Counted from the first letter of the stretch, positions 21,268 to 33,267 are shown. The stretch is 64,000 bases of DNA from Penicillus capitatus (GCA_965649825.1 OZ287709.1:310001-374000); one strand, 5' to 3'. Notes: generated from the sequence alone by a model not told the origin. Numbers and translations: made by a program.

Positions 21268-21786
21268 CTACACGACAGACATGCGTGGGAAAGCACAGGT
21301 ATGGATGGTGGGCAGTACGTGTAGAAAGAGCTGAAGACCATTAGGGAGGTGCAAGGCTCTACCGAACCGCTGAGCGAAAATAACGCCATACAGATACTGA
21401 TGATTTAGTCTATCACCACACCACGTCCTGTCATGTACCACGGCAAGCGCGATCGTTATGTATAGCACCCACTTGTAGAGTTCTTTCCAACTGGGCGGTT
21501 GTGCCCAAAGAGGAGCCCCAAATTTATCGCAGCATAGTTTTTTCCAGACAGCATCGTCGGAGCTGACGATTCTGAAAGATTTCTCTTAAGTACAGAGTCA
21601 AGAGTGATAAGTGACATACCGGCAGAATCGATTCACCGCTTCTAGACTGCAGAGGTCTCGCGCCGAGTCGAGTTTCAACGCAATGAGGAAGAGCAATGCC
21701 TCAGGTAGTGCTTCGAACGTCGCCCTGTCGTGCGCTGTCGTTGTCGGAAGCGGCACGATCGCTCGTTGCAACGCAGTCTGCGCCAT
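21268..21786 (-). CDS. F-box protein
   Basis: From the ATG at 21786: MAQTALQRAIVPLPTTT, then the F-box FEALPEALLFLIALKLDSAR with LCSLEAVNRFCR. A short intron (GTATGTCACTTATC ... TTAAGAG) leads to IVSSDDAVWKKLCCDKFG and PPSWKELYKW, the usual second half of an F-box (LW..L...F, sWKelY). It would connect a target to an SCF ubiquitin ligase through Skp1. The C-terminus to the stop at 21268 has no recognisable substrate-binding repeat. The start is uncertain; upstream in-frame ATGs run antisense to the neighbouring gene. Start-to-start distance to the FAM32A-like gene is 100 bp. Confidence 0.65.
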
Positions 21787-21885
21787 GAGGGTCAATCGAG
21801 GTCGGGACGCTTTGGGGGCAAGACGAGGGAAGCCGTTTATGTGATGCCAGTCGTTACGACCAACGCACTCGAAAATTGATGATAC

Positions 21886-22445
21886 ATGCCGATTGGCGGT
21901 AAACTCACGCTGAAGGGCACGTCTCGAACGCCATCGCATAGAACCCTCCATTCTCACACGTGTGACAACAGGTGGCGCTTCGTTGAAAGGAGTGACGAAG
22001 CGCAAGAAGAAAAAGAAGAAATCGAAGGACAGCGAAAACACAGATACCATTGAGAAAACAACAGGTGAAGGATAGATGCCAGGTAGAAATGTGTGATAAG
22101 TGTGAGATTCTTAGTAAAGGGGATCAATCCCACGTCCGTTTCAGTCCAGAGCGGCAAGACATACGAAGAGGAATTCGACATCGAGACTCGACGCGCTCAG
22201 GTTATCATGGATCACACTTGTCACTCAATGGCGTCATGTGATGATGGTGTAGATAGGCAAAGGGAGAAGCACACCATGGGGGACGTCCTTCACCAAGCCG
22301 CCCAAGATTCTACACGGTCTGGCCGTCACATCATTTCCTTGAGTCCACGTTCGCTACAGGGTACGATCGAGAGATCGAAGGCGATACGGCCGAGAAGCGA
22401 TTGGACATCCGCTGTGCACAGCGAACCGATAAGTTCTGTAAATAA
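21886..22445 (+). CDS. FAM32A-like (DUF1754-like) lysine-rich small protein
   Basis: Four exons join to MPIGGKLTLKGGGASLKGV, TKRKKKKKKSKDSENT, GINPTSVSVQSGKTYEEEFD, GRSTPWGTSFTKPPKILHG and YDREIEGDTAEKRLDIRCA, ending QRTDKFCK. A GGKLxLKG start followed by a Lys run is the FAM32A layout; animal FAM32A is a spliceosome-associated nuclear protein. The central TYEEEFD and terminal TDKFCK segments extend it beyond the animal length. The first join works best with a GC-AG intron (AAGG / GCACGTC). The Lys-rich part implies nuclear location. Family name tentative, coding status well supported. Confidence 0.55.
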
Positions 22446-22638
22446 TCACCAACAGATGTCTCCATCAACAACATCGTGACACCACCGACCAAGTGCATTC
22501 TTGCCGCGGCTTTGCGCCAACGCCAGTACAAATTGGATTGTTTCTCAGTCTTGCGTTCGAGTGGTTGTTTGTTCGGTTACATTGTTATCGTTACCGTGTT
22601 GTTTTGCCTCGTGCTCGAACGTCGTTTGTGTCACGACG

Positions 22639-25013
22639 ATGGTGACGGAACCGAAAGATGTGCTGACGCAACTTGCGTCGAGTGACGCCGAAGTGCAGTG
22701 CCACGCCGTGCGTTGCTTAAAGAACGAAATCATTGGCAATCTCAGCCGAAAGCAGTGTTTTATTGGATTGGGGGCTGTCCCGCGAATTGTCCGTATTCTT
22801 GCGTACCCTCAGGAGCAACGCCTCGCTGTTCAAGCAGCGGCGGCTTTAGGAAGCTTTGCTTATCAGAACGAAGAGGGTGTGGTTGCCATCGTCGAAAGGT
22901 ACGACCGGGTTTGCAGTCGATGACGCATCAAATACAGCGGTGTCTGCTTCTAGTGGCGGCGTGGCGCATTTACTGAAAGCACTGGCCAGTTCAGACAAAA
23001 AACTCGTGGAAGCAAGTGTGCGGTCACTCAAAATGATCTTCCAGGTATGGAGCATGCATGACATCACTCATCTTGCGTGCATGCATTCTATCCATGTGCG
23101 TGTTTGTATGTCCAGTCATCTATTTCGCCAAGGGATGTGATCTTCGTCCATCCGGCCTTTGATCGATTGGTAGAGTTTTTGGATATCAACGAAAAATCCT
23201 TTGCAGAAGATACGCTCATAATTTTTGCCAAATGCTGCCAGACCAAACAACACGTACGTCCATCGATCCGTCGCTGTTCCCACGGTCCTGACGAAGGGCC
23301 ATCCCTTGTGAACAGCAAGAGCTTCTGCTGAAATCGGGCGCTCTGCCAAAAATGATCAAACTTCTCTTTTCACCTGTCACGAGTATTCATGTAAGAAATC
23401 CATGCAGTATTAGATACGGCGAGATCTGAATGTGGGATGGCGATGGCAGTTAGCAGCCATGGAAGCATTGGACAAGTTTACGGCCCATCATATCGAAGTA
23501 TGCCAGAGTTTAGTGAAGCGAGATGACGTTGTGAAGACTCTGATGCGATTTCTCCGCGGCAGAAATATCCGTGTGCAGTACGCTGCCTGTTGTCTGCTGA
23601 GCAATCTCAGCGTCTCCGTCGATACGGGAGTACGTCGATCTCTTCTCTGCCTCCATCTTCAATAGCTGATGTGACAGTGTTGGTTCTCGAGTGAAGTGAC
23701 AGATGTGCTGGTGCGACTGTTGGAAGAGCCATCGCTGGTCTCGCGTGTTCCGGCAACACTTGCCAGTATTACCTGCCATCGATTGGAGCTCCAGGAGCTT
23801 GTCCACAAAGCAAACGGTTTCCGAAAACTCTGGACCTTTCTCACAATGGATGACGCTGAGAAAGACACGACTCTGTTGACCGGTATCGTCCAGGCGGTCG
23901 GGACCATGTGCCAATACCTGAAAGTCTGTCGTCGCGAGGTTTGTGCGTGCAGCTGCATCATAGATGTGTGAGAAATGACTGAGAGATGCTGTAGTTTGTG
24001 ACATCGCGTACCATCTGGCGGGTGTTATCGTTCATGGAATCGGAATCGCTCGAGCTACGACTGGCAACATCGCTGTGCTTCGAGACCATCGTGATGGAAA
24101 CGAACGAGGGCGCACGTTCCGTTCCTGTCACCCATTACTCGCAGGATCCCTCCATACGCCTAAAGGAATACGCATCCGTTGCCCTGACGATTCTTGTTTC
24201 CGAGCAAGAAGATCCGGAAGCTTATCTCCAAGAAACCTTGCAATTTCTCGTTCCCTATGCGCTGAGTCCGGAACCCAGTATCCGTTACAAGGCGATCTGG
24301 GGATTAGGTGATGTCATTCGGATGTGCTCCAATGAAAAGTGCAATCGATGGCTGCCCATTCTCAACGAACTCTTATGGAACTTCGTCCGCGAAATGGTGC
24401 AAGATGCATCGACCGAAGTTCAGGAAGAGGGATTGAGATTCCTCGAAGCGATGGTGCGTTGCAACATCGGCATCCAGGCAGCGATCGATTGGAGCAACGG
24501 AGAACTGCTCCCCCTCATCGCACAGAAAATCGACACGCCAAAGTCACATCACCGCCGCCGCCATCATCCACACTCCATCAAGCGTTGTGTGACGCAGGCC
24601 CAATCTCATGACGGTGACAACACTGGCTTTGAACATCGCCTCTTCTGTGGCGCATTCCGAAGTAGAGCATCAGACAGCAGTGATGGGATCGGGTGTGCCG
24701 CCCCGTCTGCTGGCATGTTTGGAGGAGCACTGTCCGGAGGCTGTCAAGAAAGCGGCCATCCACTGCGTTATTAACCTCACTTACAGAGACGTTCTCCCCT
24801 GGGGAGACGAAGACTACAGATCTGCGGATTGCAGAGCCAAGGTCTGTATGGCATGGCTCCTTAGCCTCCCTCTCCATTCCTCTCTCCTGTTCCCAGGCTC
24901 TCCTCGAATTGGGCATCGAAGAATCTTTGATGAAGTTAGAGAAAATAGGTGGATCGGAGTCACTGATGAAGCTCGTGAAAGATGCCAATGGCTTTCTTGG
25001 TCAGTTAGAGTAA
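22639..25013 (+). CDS. ARMC8: ARMC8 / GID5-like armadillo protein, copy 1
   Basis: Armadillo-repeat scaffold of the CTLH/GID ubiquitin ligase family. Exon 1 (22639-22898) reads MVTEPKDVLTQLASSDAEVQ, then LKNEIIGNLSRKQCF and LGAVPRIVRILAY, matching the ARMC8 start (LKNxxIGN..K...LGAVP). Joined by introns of about 55 bp follow ESGGVAHLLKALASSDKKLV, FVHPAFDRLVEFLD, ELLLKSGALPKMIKLL, LLSNLSVSVDTG, IWGLGDVIRMCSNEK and the C-terminal CVINLTYRDVLPWGDED with LLELGIEESLMKLEK, ending FLGQLE. ARMC8 ends with the same c.sNLIW ... D.GI..L pattern. No disruption seen. A second copy follows 459 bp downstream in the same orientation. Confidence 0.75.
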
Positions 25014-25471
25014 AACTGTTTCATATACTGTCGTCGTCGTCGTCGTCGTCGCTATCGTCTTCATTTTTTGATACCTACCTATCTACATAGAGACGCCTCA
25101 TATCATGCATTCTTCTCGTTGTTGTCAATTGCTTGTGCATTTAATCTGTTGTTGTTTCCGATCATTATCATCCTTGATCCCTATCCTCATCTCCTGCTTT
25201 GGCACTAACCGACGTGTGGGTGCTTTAGTCGGGACGGTGTGGCGCGGAGATGTGACGGAGCCTTGGAAGAATAATAGAGGGTGAGATGCATGAGCGTCAA
25301 TGCAGATGGACAGACAGACAGACACACATACCTACAGACACTGTTTAATCTTGGCTCACTTTGATCGACGACATGAATCATAGCATCGATCATTACCATC
25401 GACGTCATGATCATGCAGAACGCACGAACGCACACGAACGCACGCACATACGTCTGTATTGCATTTCTGAT
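25014..25471. repeat. Spacer between ARMC8 copies with simple repeats
   Basis: Contains a (GTC)n tract at about 25030-25051, a (GACA)n tract at about 25310-25325 and CGAACGCACACGAACGCACG just ahead of the next start. No gene seen. Confidence 0.7.
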
Positions 25472-27787
25472 ATGGCTCCCCAAAGTCGAGACCTTATTCG
25501 GCAGCTCAGCGCATCGGCGACGAACGACGCTGATTCGAAACTCCGTGCCGTTCGCAATTTGAAAAACGAGATTATCGGCAGTCAGAACAAGAAACAATGT
25601 TATTTGGAACTCGGCGCCGTGCCGAAGATCGTTCAGTTACTCGCGTCACAACAGGAAAAGAAATTGACGGTTCAAGCGGCGGCGACACTCGGAAGCTTTG
25701 CATACGGAAACGACGCTGGTGTGACGGCGGTCGTCGAGAGGTCGATTACTTCATCGAATCTTCACACTCCCTATAACATTTCTCACTCTCTAGCGGCGGT
25801 ATCGCCCATTTACTGAAAACGTTATCCAACGATGACGAAAAAGTGGTGGAAGCGGGTGTCCGGTCACTGAAGATGATTTTTCAGGTTGTTGTTCCGGAGG
25901 CTATCAAAACGTGTGAGATATGTGTGACCTGTAGTCCGCATTGTCGCCGCGAGACGTGATTTTTGTCCATCCTGCATTTGATCGTCTCGTCGCATTGCTC
26001 TTCAATCCAAAGAAGTCCTTTGCCGAAGACGCAGCAATGATTTTTGCAAAGTGCTGTCGAACAAAACAGCATGTAAGCAAACAGCATCTCACTCTTTCTC
26101 ACTCTCAGCTGCTGTGCTAGCAAGAGAAATTGATGATCTCAGGAGCACTAACCGGAATGGCTCGCCTCCTTGTCGCGCAATCACCCAATCGCCAAGCAAG
26201 ACATCACACTCTCACACTTTTTTGAGCGCCATCTCATTGGAGTGTTGTAGGCAGCAGCCTTGGAGGCCCTTGTGTCAATGTCACATCAAAATGCTGATGT
26301 GTGTGGAGCCCTTTTGAACATAGCAGGCGTTAAGAATGCACTCCTGAGCTTTACCAGAGATCCCAATTCGCGATTGCGTCTCATGGCCTGTTCCGTCCTG
26401 ACCAACATCAACAGGATGCTCTCGACCGACACGGACTGTCTCCTGACCTTCCGAGAACAGAAGCAGATACTGCAAGTTCTCGTCAAGCTTCTGCATGACT
26501 CAATCATCCAAGAAGGCGTGCCAGATATCCTGGCAACACTGACAGAAGACAGGTATTCATGACAACGCTCCAAAACGTGGGCGATATGTCGCACTGCTTT
26601 TCTGCAGAAAAGATCTCCAACAGGCAGCTTTTGAAGTGGATGCTGCTAAAAAGCTCTGTGGATTTTTGACCGATACAACGAAAGAGACCTCCGGGACGTT
26701 CAAAGTCGGCGTCTTGAGAGCACTGGCTACTATTTCGCGGCATCTCCCTGACTGTCGGCAACAGGTCAGCCATACACACCATCTCAAAGAGCACATACTC
26801 ACGTCTCGCATAGATTGTCAACTGTCAAGCCGTCCATGCCATCATCTCCTGTTTGAATGCCCCTCTGAGCGATGTTCGTGCCGCAGCTGCCTTCTGCATT
26901 CAGAAGATGACTGCCACGGTCCAAGACCTGCAGTATGATTGGGTTGTCGCATCCATCCACCCTCTCATCACACTCTTGGAGGACGATATGGTCGCTGTCA
27001 AGGTTGGCCCTTCCTTTTGCGTACTTCCTAAAACGGCCAGCTGTTGTGCCGTGCTTAGACCGAAGCGTGTGCCGCTCTCTGCAATCTTTTGTTCGAAATC
27101 AACCAGGCCAAGATGGCATGCGTTGAAAATTGCTTGCACTTGTTCGTGGATTTCACTCAAAGCGAGGAGCCACAGTTGGTCTCCCATGCCGCCTGGGCAT
27201 TCAAGAATCTCACACACGATCTTCCGGGAGATCACCGTTGTCGAGTTCTCAAAGAATTTCATTGGTCGATCGTCAAGAATCTTATGTATCATGACGATGC
27301 AGCCGTACAGACATCCGTTCTCTGCTTTATCCAAAACGTCTGCTCCTCCGATCCCGAAAGCATTCAGAGTGTCTTCGATTGGAGTCAAAAAGAATTGCTC
27401 CCTGTCGTCTCATCCAAGCTCGCCCAGAGTGAGACCACTCCAGCCGAAATCGTCACAGCTGCTCTGAGAGTGGTCAGCAATGTCGCGACCGGATCCCAGG
27501 AGCATCAGACGGCAGTGATGGATTCCGATATTCCTAGACTGTTGTTGACATGTCTGAGAGATCAGAGATCGGAGAGTATACGTGGCTTTGCTGCATGGTG
27601 TGTGATCAATTTGATCTGGCGTGATGAATTGCCATGCGCGAACAATGGAGGAGGAGAGGGGGCACGTCAGCGCGCGGCAGCGCTGAGGGAGATTGGTATC
27701 GAGGCACAAATGCGTCAGATGCAGGGCGATGCTTCATTAGATGTTCGCGAACGTGTGCAAACCGCAATTGGGTTCTTTTCCGTTTAA
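25472..27787 (+). CDS. ARMC8: ARMC8 / GID5-like armadillo protein, copy 2
   Basis: Starts MAPQSRDLIRQLSASATN, then VRNLKNEIIGSQNKKQCYLE and LGAVPKIVQLLASQQEK. Introns 1 and 2 interrupt at the same codons and phases as in copy 1 (ES|GGIAHLLK and MIFQ|SALSPRDV). Later exons give FVHPAFDRLVALLF, LMACSVLTNINRMLS, LVSHAAWAFKNLTHDLPGD and VFDWSQKELLPVVSSKL. The end is WCVINLIWRDELP, RAAALREIGIEAQM and VRERVQTAIGFFSV, close to the ARMC8 C-terminus. It arose by tandem duplication with copy 1 but has diverged to a minority of identical residues in places. Intact as far as can be read. Confidence 0.75.
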
Positions 27788-27819
27788 ATAGTCGCATTTG
27801 ATAACGACTTATTGCGGAG

Positions 27820-28392
27820 ATGATGACGCGTCGTGCATTGACGCTGCTATGGACGCAGCGGCGCTTAAGTTCAGTGGAAACGTCGTCTATCGTGGGTGCG
27901 TTCGTTCGCAACTTCGCGGCGGCTGCCACGTCGAAAGGATCTGTTAAGAAAGAAACGAAAAAGGCGAAGAAGGCGGAGAATACAAGCGAGAAAAAGCCTC
28001 GCCGACTGTCGTCGTACGCTCTTTTTTTGAAAGAATTCCACACGAAGCAACGCAACATGGGCATCCCGTTACCAGAGCTTTCACGACAGGCATCGAAACA
28101 ATGGACCGAGATGTCGAAGGATCGCCAACAGAAGTATGTTGACGAAGCGAATCGATTGAATGTGATCGTGGACGTTGAGAAACCGAAAGTGAAGGATGCG
28201 GCAACGAAACGCTCGGCGAATCCATACATAGTGTTCTTCAAATCCGTCTGGCCGACCGTCACTCGACAGCATCCTGAAAAGACAGCTGCCGAGCGCGTTC
28301 GGATTGTGGCTGAAATGTGGAGAAATCTGTCTCCGGAGGAGAAGGCACGTCGCAAAGAGGCCTGCCTTGCTGTTAATGCTGCTGCTACGTGA
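27820..28392 (+). CDS. Mitochondrial-type HMG-box protein (TFAM / Abf2-like)
   Basis: Intronless, 190 residues. Residues 1-35 (MMTRRALTLLWTQRRLSS ...) form an Arg-rich presequence without acidic residues. A Lys-rich linker precedes HMG box 1 (about residues 60-120: LSSYALFLKEFHTKQRNMG ... QWTEMSKDRQQKYVDEANR). HMG box 2 lies at about 130-185 (SANPYIVFFKSVWPTV ... MWRNLSPEEKARRKEA). Two boxes with almost no tail resemble yeast Abf2 and animal TFAM, which coat and bend organelle DNA. It could instead serve the plastid nucleoid. It begins 33 bp after the ARMC8 copy 2 stop. Confidence 0.75.
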   Translation: MMTRRALTLLWTQRRLSSVETSSIVGAFVRNFAAAATSKGSVKKETKKAKKAENTSEKKPRRLSSYALFLKEFHTKQRNMGIPLPELSRQASKQWTEMSKDRQQKYVDEANRLNVIVDVEKPKVKDAATKRSANPYIVFFKSVWPTVTRQHPEKTAAERVRIVAEMWRNLSPEEKARRKEACLAVNAAAT

Positions 28393-29510
28393 TGTGACGT
28401 TTGTGTGAGATGATGTGACTGTCGGCTGGCTGGTCGGTTATGTACTGCCGGATAGGATTCCCTGTAAAAATGCGGACGGACGTTCGAGACACGCACGACG
28501 TTCGCACGATCTATTCACTATGGAGTGGATACGCTCACAGAATTAAAACTTTTCACGATCCTAGGATTCCCTTCATGACTTCGGTCTTCTCTGCCTTCCC
28601 GCAGAAGGTTGTACGGATGGTTACTCTTTTTTTCTTTTTTCTTGTTCTTTCTTCTTATCGAAGATGATAAACACCAAGATCATCAACGGGGCACAACCAC
28701 AACGACAACAACGAACAACAATTCTCAATCTCCTGCGTTAAACGGGTCACCAAACATCAAGATCAAAGACGACGGACGACGTTCCATACACAAAAAGTGT
28801 CTAAGTTGATCACTCCGTCGTCCGATAGGAGAAATCAAATCATTAATCTGAACTTGGAAATAATGACGACCGAAGATGGCGTCGGAGGTCAGTGTGTTTC
28901 TGTGATCTCAACTCCTTTATTCAAATCCGCTGTGTCGATTTGGAATGGGGGAGGACTCAAACAAAGGCTGAAGCGAGTGAGCAAGCAAACAAGGTATGAC
29001 AAAACGGTGTCTCATAAATCAATCAATTGATCAAGTGTGGTCTGACAACATCACCACCACTACCACCCAGTTAAACAGTTATGCAAAGGACAACGTGTTT
29101 CGTTGTGTGGTGTGGTCGCTTGGTACTGCTGCATCGAGTATAAAACCGACGACTTGAAAAGAACAAAGTGAGAATCTCAATCAATCAATCACAACACGTC
29201 TGTCTTCCTACAAGGACCTTCCTTAGAAACACCTCATGTAACTGGGTTTATATGGGCAGTTAGTTGTCTCAGTTGTTGTTTCTTATTCACGATGCGAGAA
29301 CGGCAGGAAAAGGCATCGACCAGTTCATGGAAGAATCACCGGCTATAAGATGCAAGCTTCACTTGAGAGAAACACTCCCACACTGGCTGGTTTGAACACC
29401 GAACGAACGAACAAACAAACGAACAAACAAACGTCTGTATACAGAACACCCAAGCATCCCCCAAAATAGCACTGTTGCATGCATTATTCTCTGCGGATAT
29501 CGAAAGGGAG
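28393..29510. other. Gene-free spacer with simple repeats
   Basis: Starts with two GATGTGAC words and GTGTGAGATG close together (28391-28419), words otherwise typical of this window's introns. It also holds CAACAACGAACAAC-type low-complexity sequence near 28690-28730 and an (AACA/AACG)n tract at about 29398-29433 just downstream of the PPR gene's stop. No coding region supported. Confidence 0.6.
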
Positions 29511-32401
29511 CTAAGACGCATGAATGGTCTGACTACCATCATGGTTACTGCGTCCACTACCGCCACTCTCCAGTGTCACGGAGTTCATAAAGCTCACGAG
29601 TTTACGGACCAGTTGTGTCTCCCCTACTCTTTGCAGCGCTGTGATGATCGTGTTATAAGATACCATGTCTGGTTGGACGGCATTACTCGAGACCATATGC
29701 TGGAAGACGTCCCAAGCAGATTGAGCAATGGTTGGCTTTGATACCACGTCTGCATTGAGAGCGCCTTCACTCAGAGCCGCCAGAACTTGATTGAATGTTG
29801 CCAGAGTTGGTTGAACATTCGAGTCATTTGTAATGAGGTGTTTCAGAACGTCCAGGGCCTTCTGCCAGTCACCCATTTGGCCATAGGCACAAATCAAAGT
29901 ATTGTACGTCACGATCGATGGTTCCACACCGGCTGCAAACATATCCTCAAACACATAGACGACCTAAACAGCAGCATCTCACACAAGTGTCACATCATCA
30001 AAGTGTGAGATACCTTGTCAGGTTGGGAACGTTTTTGATAGCTGGACATGATGATGTTAAAGGTCACGGCGTTGGGTTTCACTCTGGAATTCGACGAGAG
30101 AAGTGAATTGAAGAACTGCAAGGCATCGTTCCATCTACCCTCTTTCTCAAGGGCGGACAAGAATGCATTGGCACATGTTATATTTAACTCCATTCCCGAC
30201 TGCTGAAGCCATTCCCATACTTCAATCACTTTGTCATACCTCTGGGCATCACTGGCGACAGTAATCAGGGTTCCAAAGGTTGCAATGGAGGGCTCCAATC
30301 CACGCATACGCATGTTATGGTACACCTGGATATCACACATATTAACGATGTTGTCAGGGATGGAAATGTGTGAGATGACTTTGAATGCCATGTCCAATTG
30401 CTGTCCATTTCCACAGGCCTTCATCACCGTGTTGTACGAGACGATATCAGGACAGACTTCGCCGCCGCATTCCCACATCAGCTCAATGAGTTTCAATGCC
30501 TTTAACCACTGAGGCGGGTGCGCGCGGGCGTACGCCGCAAGCAGTGCATTGCAGCACACACGGTTGGGTGCCGTCTTTCTGTTGCTGATGCTCCTCGTAC
30601 GGAACATGACAGTGGCGGATGGAGCCGGGGCAGAACTTGCACGCGTCATGGGACATGTATTGTACAGAAAAGGACCTCCTCGTTGATGGGTGGGCGCACC
30701 GTATTGACCAGAAGACTCTTGTCCTGGTAACGACAAGCCATCTGCATTGACAGACAAGGTGCGCACGGGATCCACCTGCAGACAGACACCCATAGCGATC
30801 GAAAAATCGACGAAGGAGGGGGAGGAGGACATACCTGTTGTGGAACGAACGTGGATTCAGGAATCTCCGTCAAAGCTCTTTGCATGGAAAAGGATCCTGC
30901 ACGTGTGGTGGGTGTTCCGAAAAGATGGTCATTGGATGCCATGGCCGAAAAGGGTGTTGCCAGATGATTCAAGCTGCTTGTCGCATTGCTCTGGCGACCT
31001 GGGCTCAGAGGAGGAGGATGTGAACCTAATGCCGCGAAGGGAGTCGGTCCAGCAGATGCCGGTAAATTCATTGGGGTTGCTGGTGATGACGTCGGGGGTT
31101 GAGAGCGTTGCTGTTGGTGCTGTGTATCGACGGCGCTCTGCTCTGCCGATCGGTCACCTGCTACTGGCGTCGGTGGCGAATCTGCACGTGGCGGCGCCGC
31201 CTTGTGTGACGTCGTTGTCCGTGTTGGTGTCGTTGCTGTCATCAATGATGTACTGTTCTTTTCGGTCTCTGCCTGTTTTTCCGCTTCGGCAATGGTATCA
31301 TCAATGGAGAGTGCAGCCAGGACATCTGCAACTTCCTTCTCCGCAGTTGGCTGCGGTTTATCCGTATTGGCAAACAATGCGCGACTCTCTTCGGTAGCCA
31401 CATGATCAATCTGTGCTTGAATGGCGCCACTCGATTGCATGCTGACAGCGCGGCGTTCCATGAAGGGCATCGGAGGACTTCTACTCCAAGATCTCGGAGG
31501 AGGCGTCATCGGTTGACTGCTCTGAGGACTACTAACATTCCTGACAGAACTTGCACGGCCAAAACCTGGTGGACCAGAACGATGGGACCCACTAAACACA
31601 GGCATGCTATGCATACGACTCATATCCAAACCACCGCGCCTAGAATGCCATTCCTTAACACCTATCCCTCCATCCTCAGCAAAAGGCAGCGATGACTCAC
31701 GGTGTGGCGCTCTGCTGAGCTAAGACCATCTTCTCTCTCGTCTGGGGATCCAATGCATCGTCCATGCTCATCAACAGAACTTGAAACTGAGGATGCTCGG
31801 CATACATCGAGATAAACACCTGCTCCGCAATCTGCCACATGCCACCTATACATAAACATTTCTCACACTTTCTCACTCTTCCCCCACTGAATAGACCTTT
31901 GTCCAATGCGGATATCAGACTGCAGCAGGTAACGGCATCCGGATGGACATTGGCATTCATCATGTGATTGAACACATCGATTGCCAAACTGCATTGTCTT
32001 CCCTTAGAGAGGGCACTGATGACGGAAGAGTAAGTAATGGTGTCTCGGCAGAGTCCATGATTATCCATGTTGTAGAAAATCTGTAGCGCCTTTTCCCACT
32101 GGCCTCCGCGATCACAGGCAGAAATGGCGGCGTTTGTGATCGTGGTATCCGGTGTCAGGCCCATTTCTGGCAGCGATTCAAAAACCTCCAAGCCCTTCTG
32201 CCAATGTCCTTCGCGACTCAATCGGCTCACCAGTTTGGTTAATCCTACAGATACCGCAGATGCATGCACAAACATACATCGACGATTCGGGGTACCTGGC
32301 AACCGGGGACGAAACTGCGATGACGTCAAGATGCGCCGGATTTCGCCACAACCTGGACGCGCGGCATTCAGCGCCGCCGTTAAACTAAAACGAACAAACA
32401 T
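29511..32401 (-). CDS. PPR protein with a long Ser/Pro-rich linker, probably organellar
   Basis: From MFVRFSLTAALNAARPG (presequence-like) through a first PPR block: LTKLVSRLSREGHWQKGLEV, PDTTITNAAISACDRGGQWE, DTITYSSVISALSKGRQCSL. After splicing at GCC ACA CC / GCGCGG comes a roughly 300-residue linker rich in Ser, Pro, Thr and Gln (RSWSRSPPMPFMERRAV). A second PPR block follows: NRVCCNALLAAYARAHP, PDIVSYNTVMKACGNGQQLD, PSIATFGTLITVASDAQRYD, NAVTFNIIMSSYQKRSQPD, PSIVTYNTLICAYGQMGDWQ and PDMVSYNTIITALQRVGE. Introns are 50-60 bp; the one before VYHNMRMRG is 54 bp and free of stops, so retention would keep the frame. P-type PPR proteins bind organellar RNA. The target is unknown. Confidence 0.8.
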
Positions 32402-32437
32402 AGAGAGTCCCTAAAGTTATCGCGTATCTTTGCGTTT

Positions 32438-32701
32438 TTACCTGCGCATGTCATAAACGCGCGAAAAACCCCGTCCCCTCGGCGGAGCAGGCATACCCGT
32501 CGCGTATGGGTCCATCTCCTGCGCGTCTCTGCGGCCACAGCAACACGTTCTCTTCACGTCTCTGTGCGCGGCGACCTGGGTCTCACCGTCGTCTTCGATA
32601 GCTCGGGTCTTGGTGTACGAGCGCGCCACGGTTTTGGTTGATGGTTGGAACGTAGTGCGACAAAAACAGCGTGTCAACCGCAAAGTTCCCTTTCGCATCA
32701 C
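32438..32701 (-). CDS. Small hypothetical basic protein (87 aa)
   Basis: MMRKGTLRLTRCFCRTTF start, Arg/Thr-rich and acid-poor for about 30 residues like a mitochondrial presequence, then KRTCCCGRRDAQEMDPYATG and MPAPPRGRGFSRVYDMRR to a TAA. No family recognised. It lies 36 bp upstream of the PPR start on the same strand, so it could also be an upstream exon, though no splice join was found. Confidence 0.3.
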   Translation of the reverse strand: MMRKGTLRLTRCFCRTTFQPSTKTVARSYTKTRAIEDDGETQVAAHRDVKRTCCCGRRDAQEMDPYATGMPAPPRGRGFSRVYDMRR

Positions 32702-33267
32702 CCATCATTAAAGGAGCAAACGCACGTCTCTCGTTGCTCTGCCGCGACGAACGTAGATGACCGACTGACTAGCAGAAGAGATTTAAGGAGAGGACCGTGA
32801 CAGGACTGTCTGAAAGAACGTTGAGGACAGCGGACGATTTCCGACGCGTAAGACGCGGCAGTCAAAGGCGGTTTAGTGACAACGAGGCACGGACACCAGG
32901 TTATAGACACCGCGGCCGATATCGTGATTCATATGCGTCCTCCACAAGTTCGCAGTTGAATTCCTGATAACTTCGTGCTGCCACGTGGATAAGGACGATC
33001 GCTTGATCGATAAGGCATCGCGTTCACAGTGGAAGTTATTACTCAAAGTGAGACCAAAGAGCATAGTTGATCCACTTGTCGATATCCAAACATATTCTCC
33101 ATTTTCTCTCATATTCCTCAGCATGCATATAAACACAGAACAAAGAAAAGAAAAGATCGACGGCGTCTTGGACGCTCAAGAGTTTCAGACAGGCAGACAG
33201 AAAGAAGGTGCAGAGATACGATGTGATATGATATGACTGGGTGTATGTTTGGGCAATGGTTTAGTGA
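32702..33267. other. Spacer without a supported gene
   Basis: Contains only short frames of up to about 87 residues without motifs. It lies upstream of the small basic ORF and downstream of the nitrate transporter. Confidence 0.5.

Noticed and set aside
25030-25330. CRISPR-like array
   Set aside because: Only simple tri- and tetranucleotide tracts without spaced unique sequences; the genome is eukaryotic.
22639-27787. Importin-alpha
   Set aside because: Armadillo repeats fit, but there is no importin-beta-binding domain, and both ends match ARMC8/GID5 instead.
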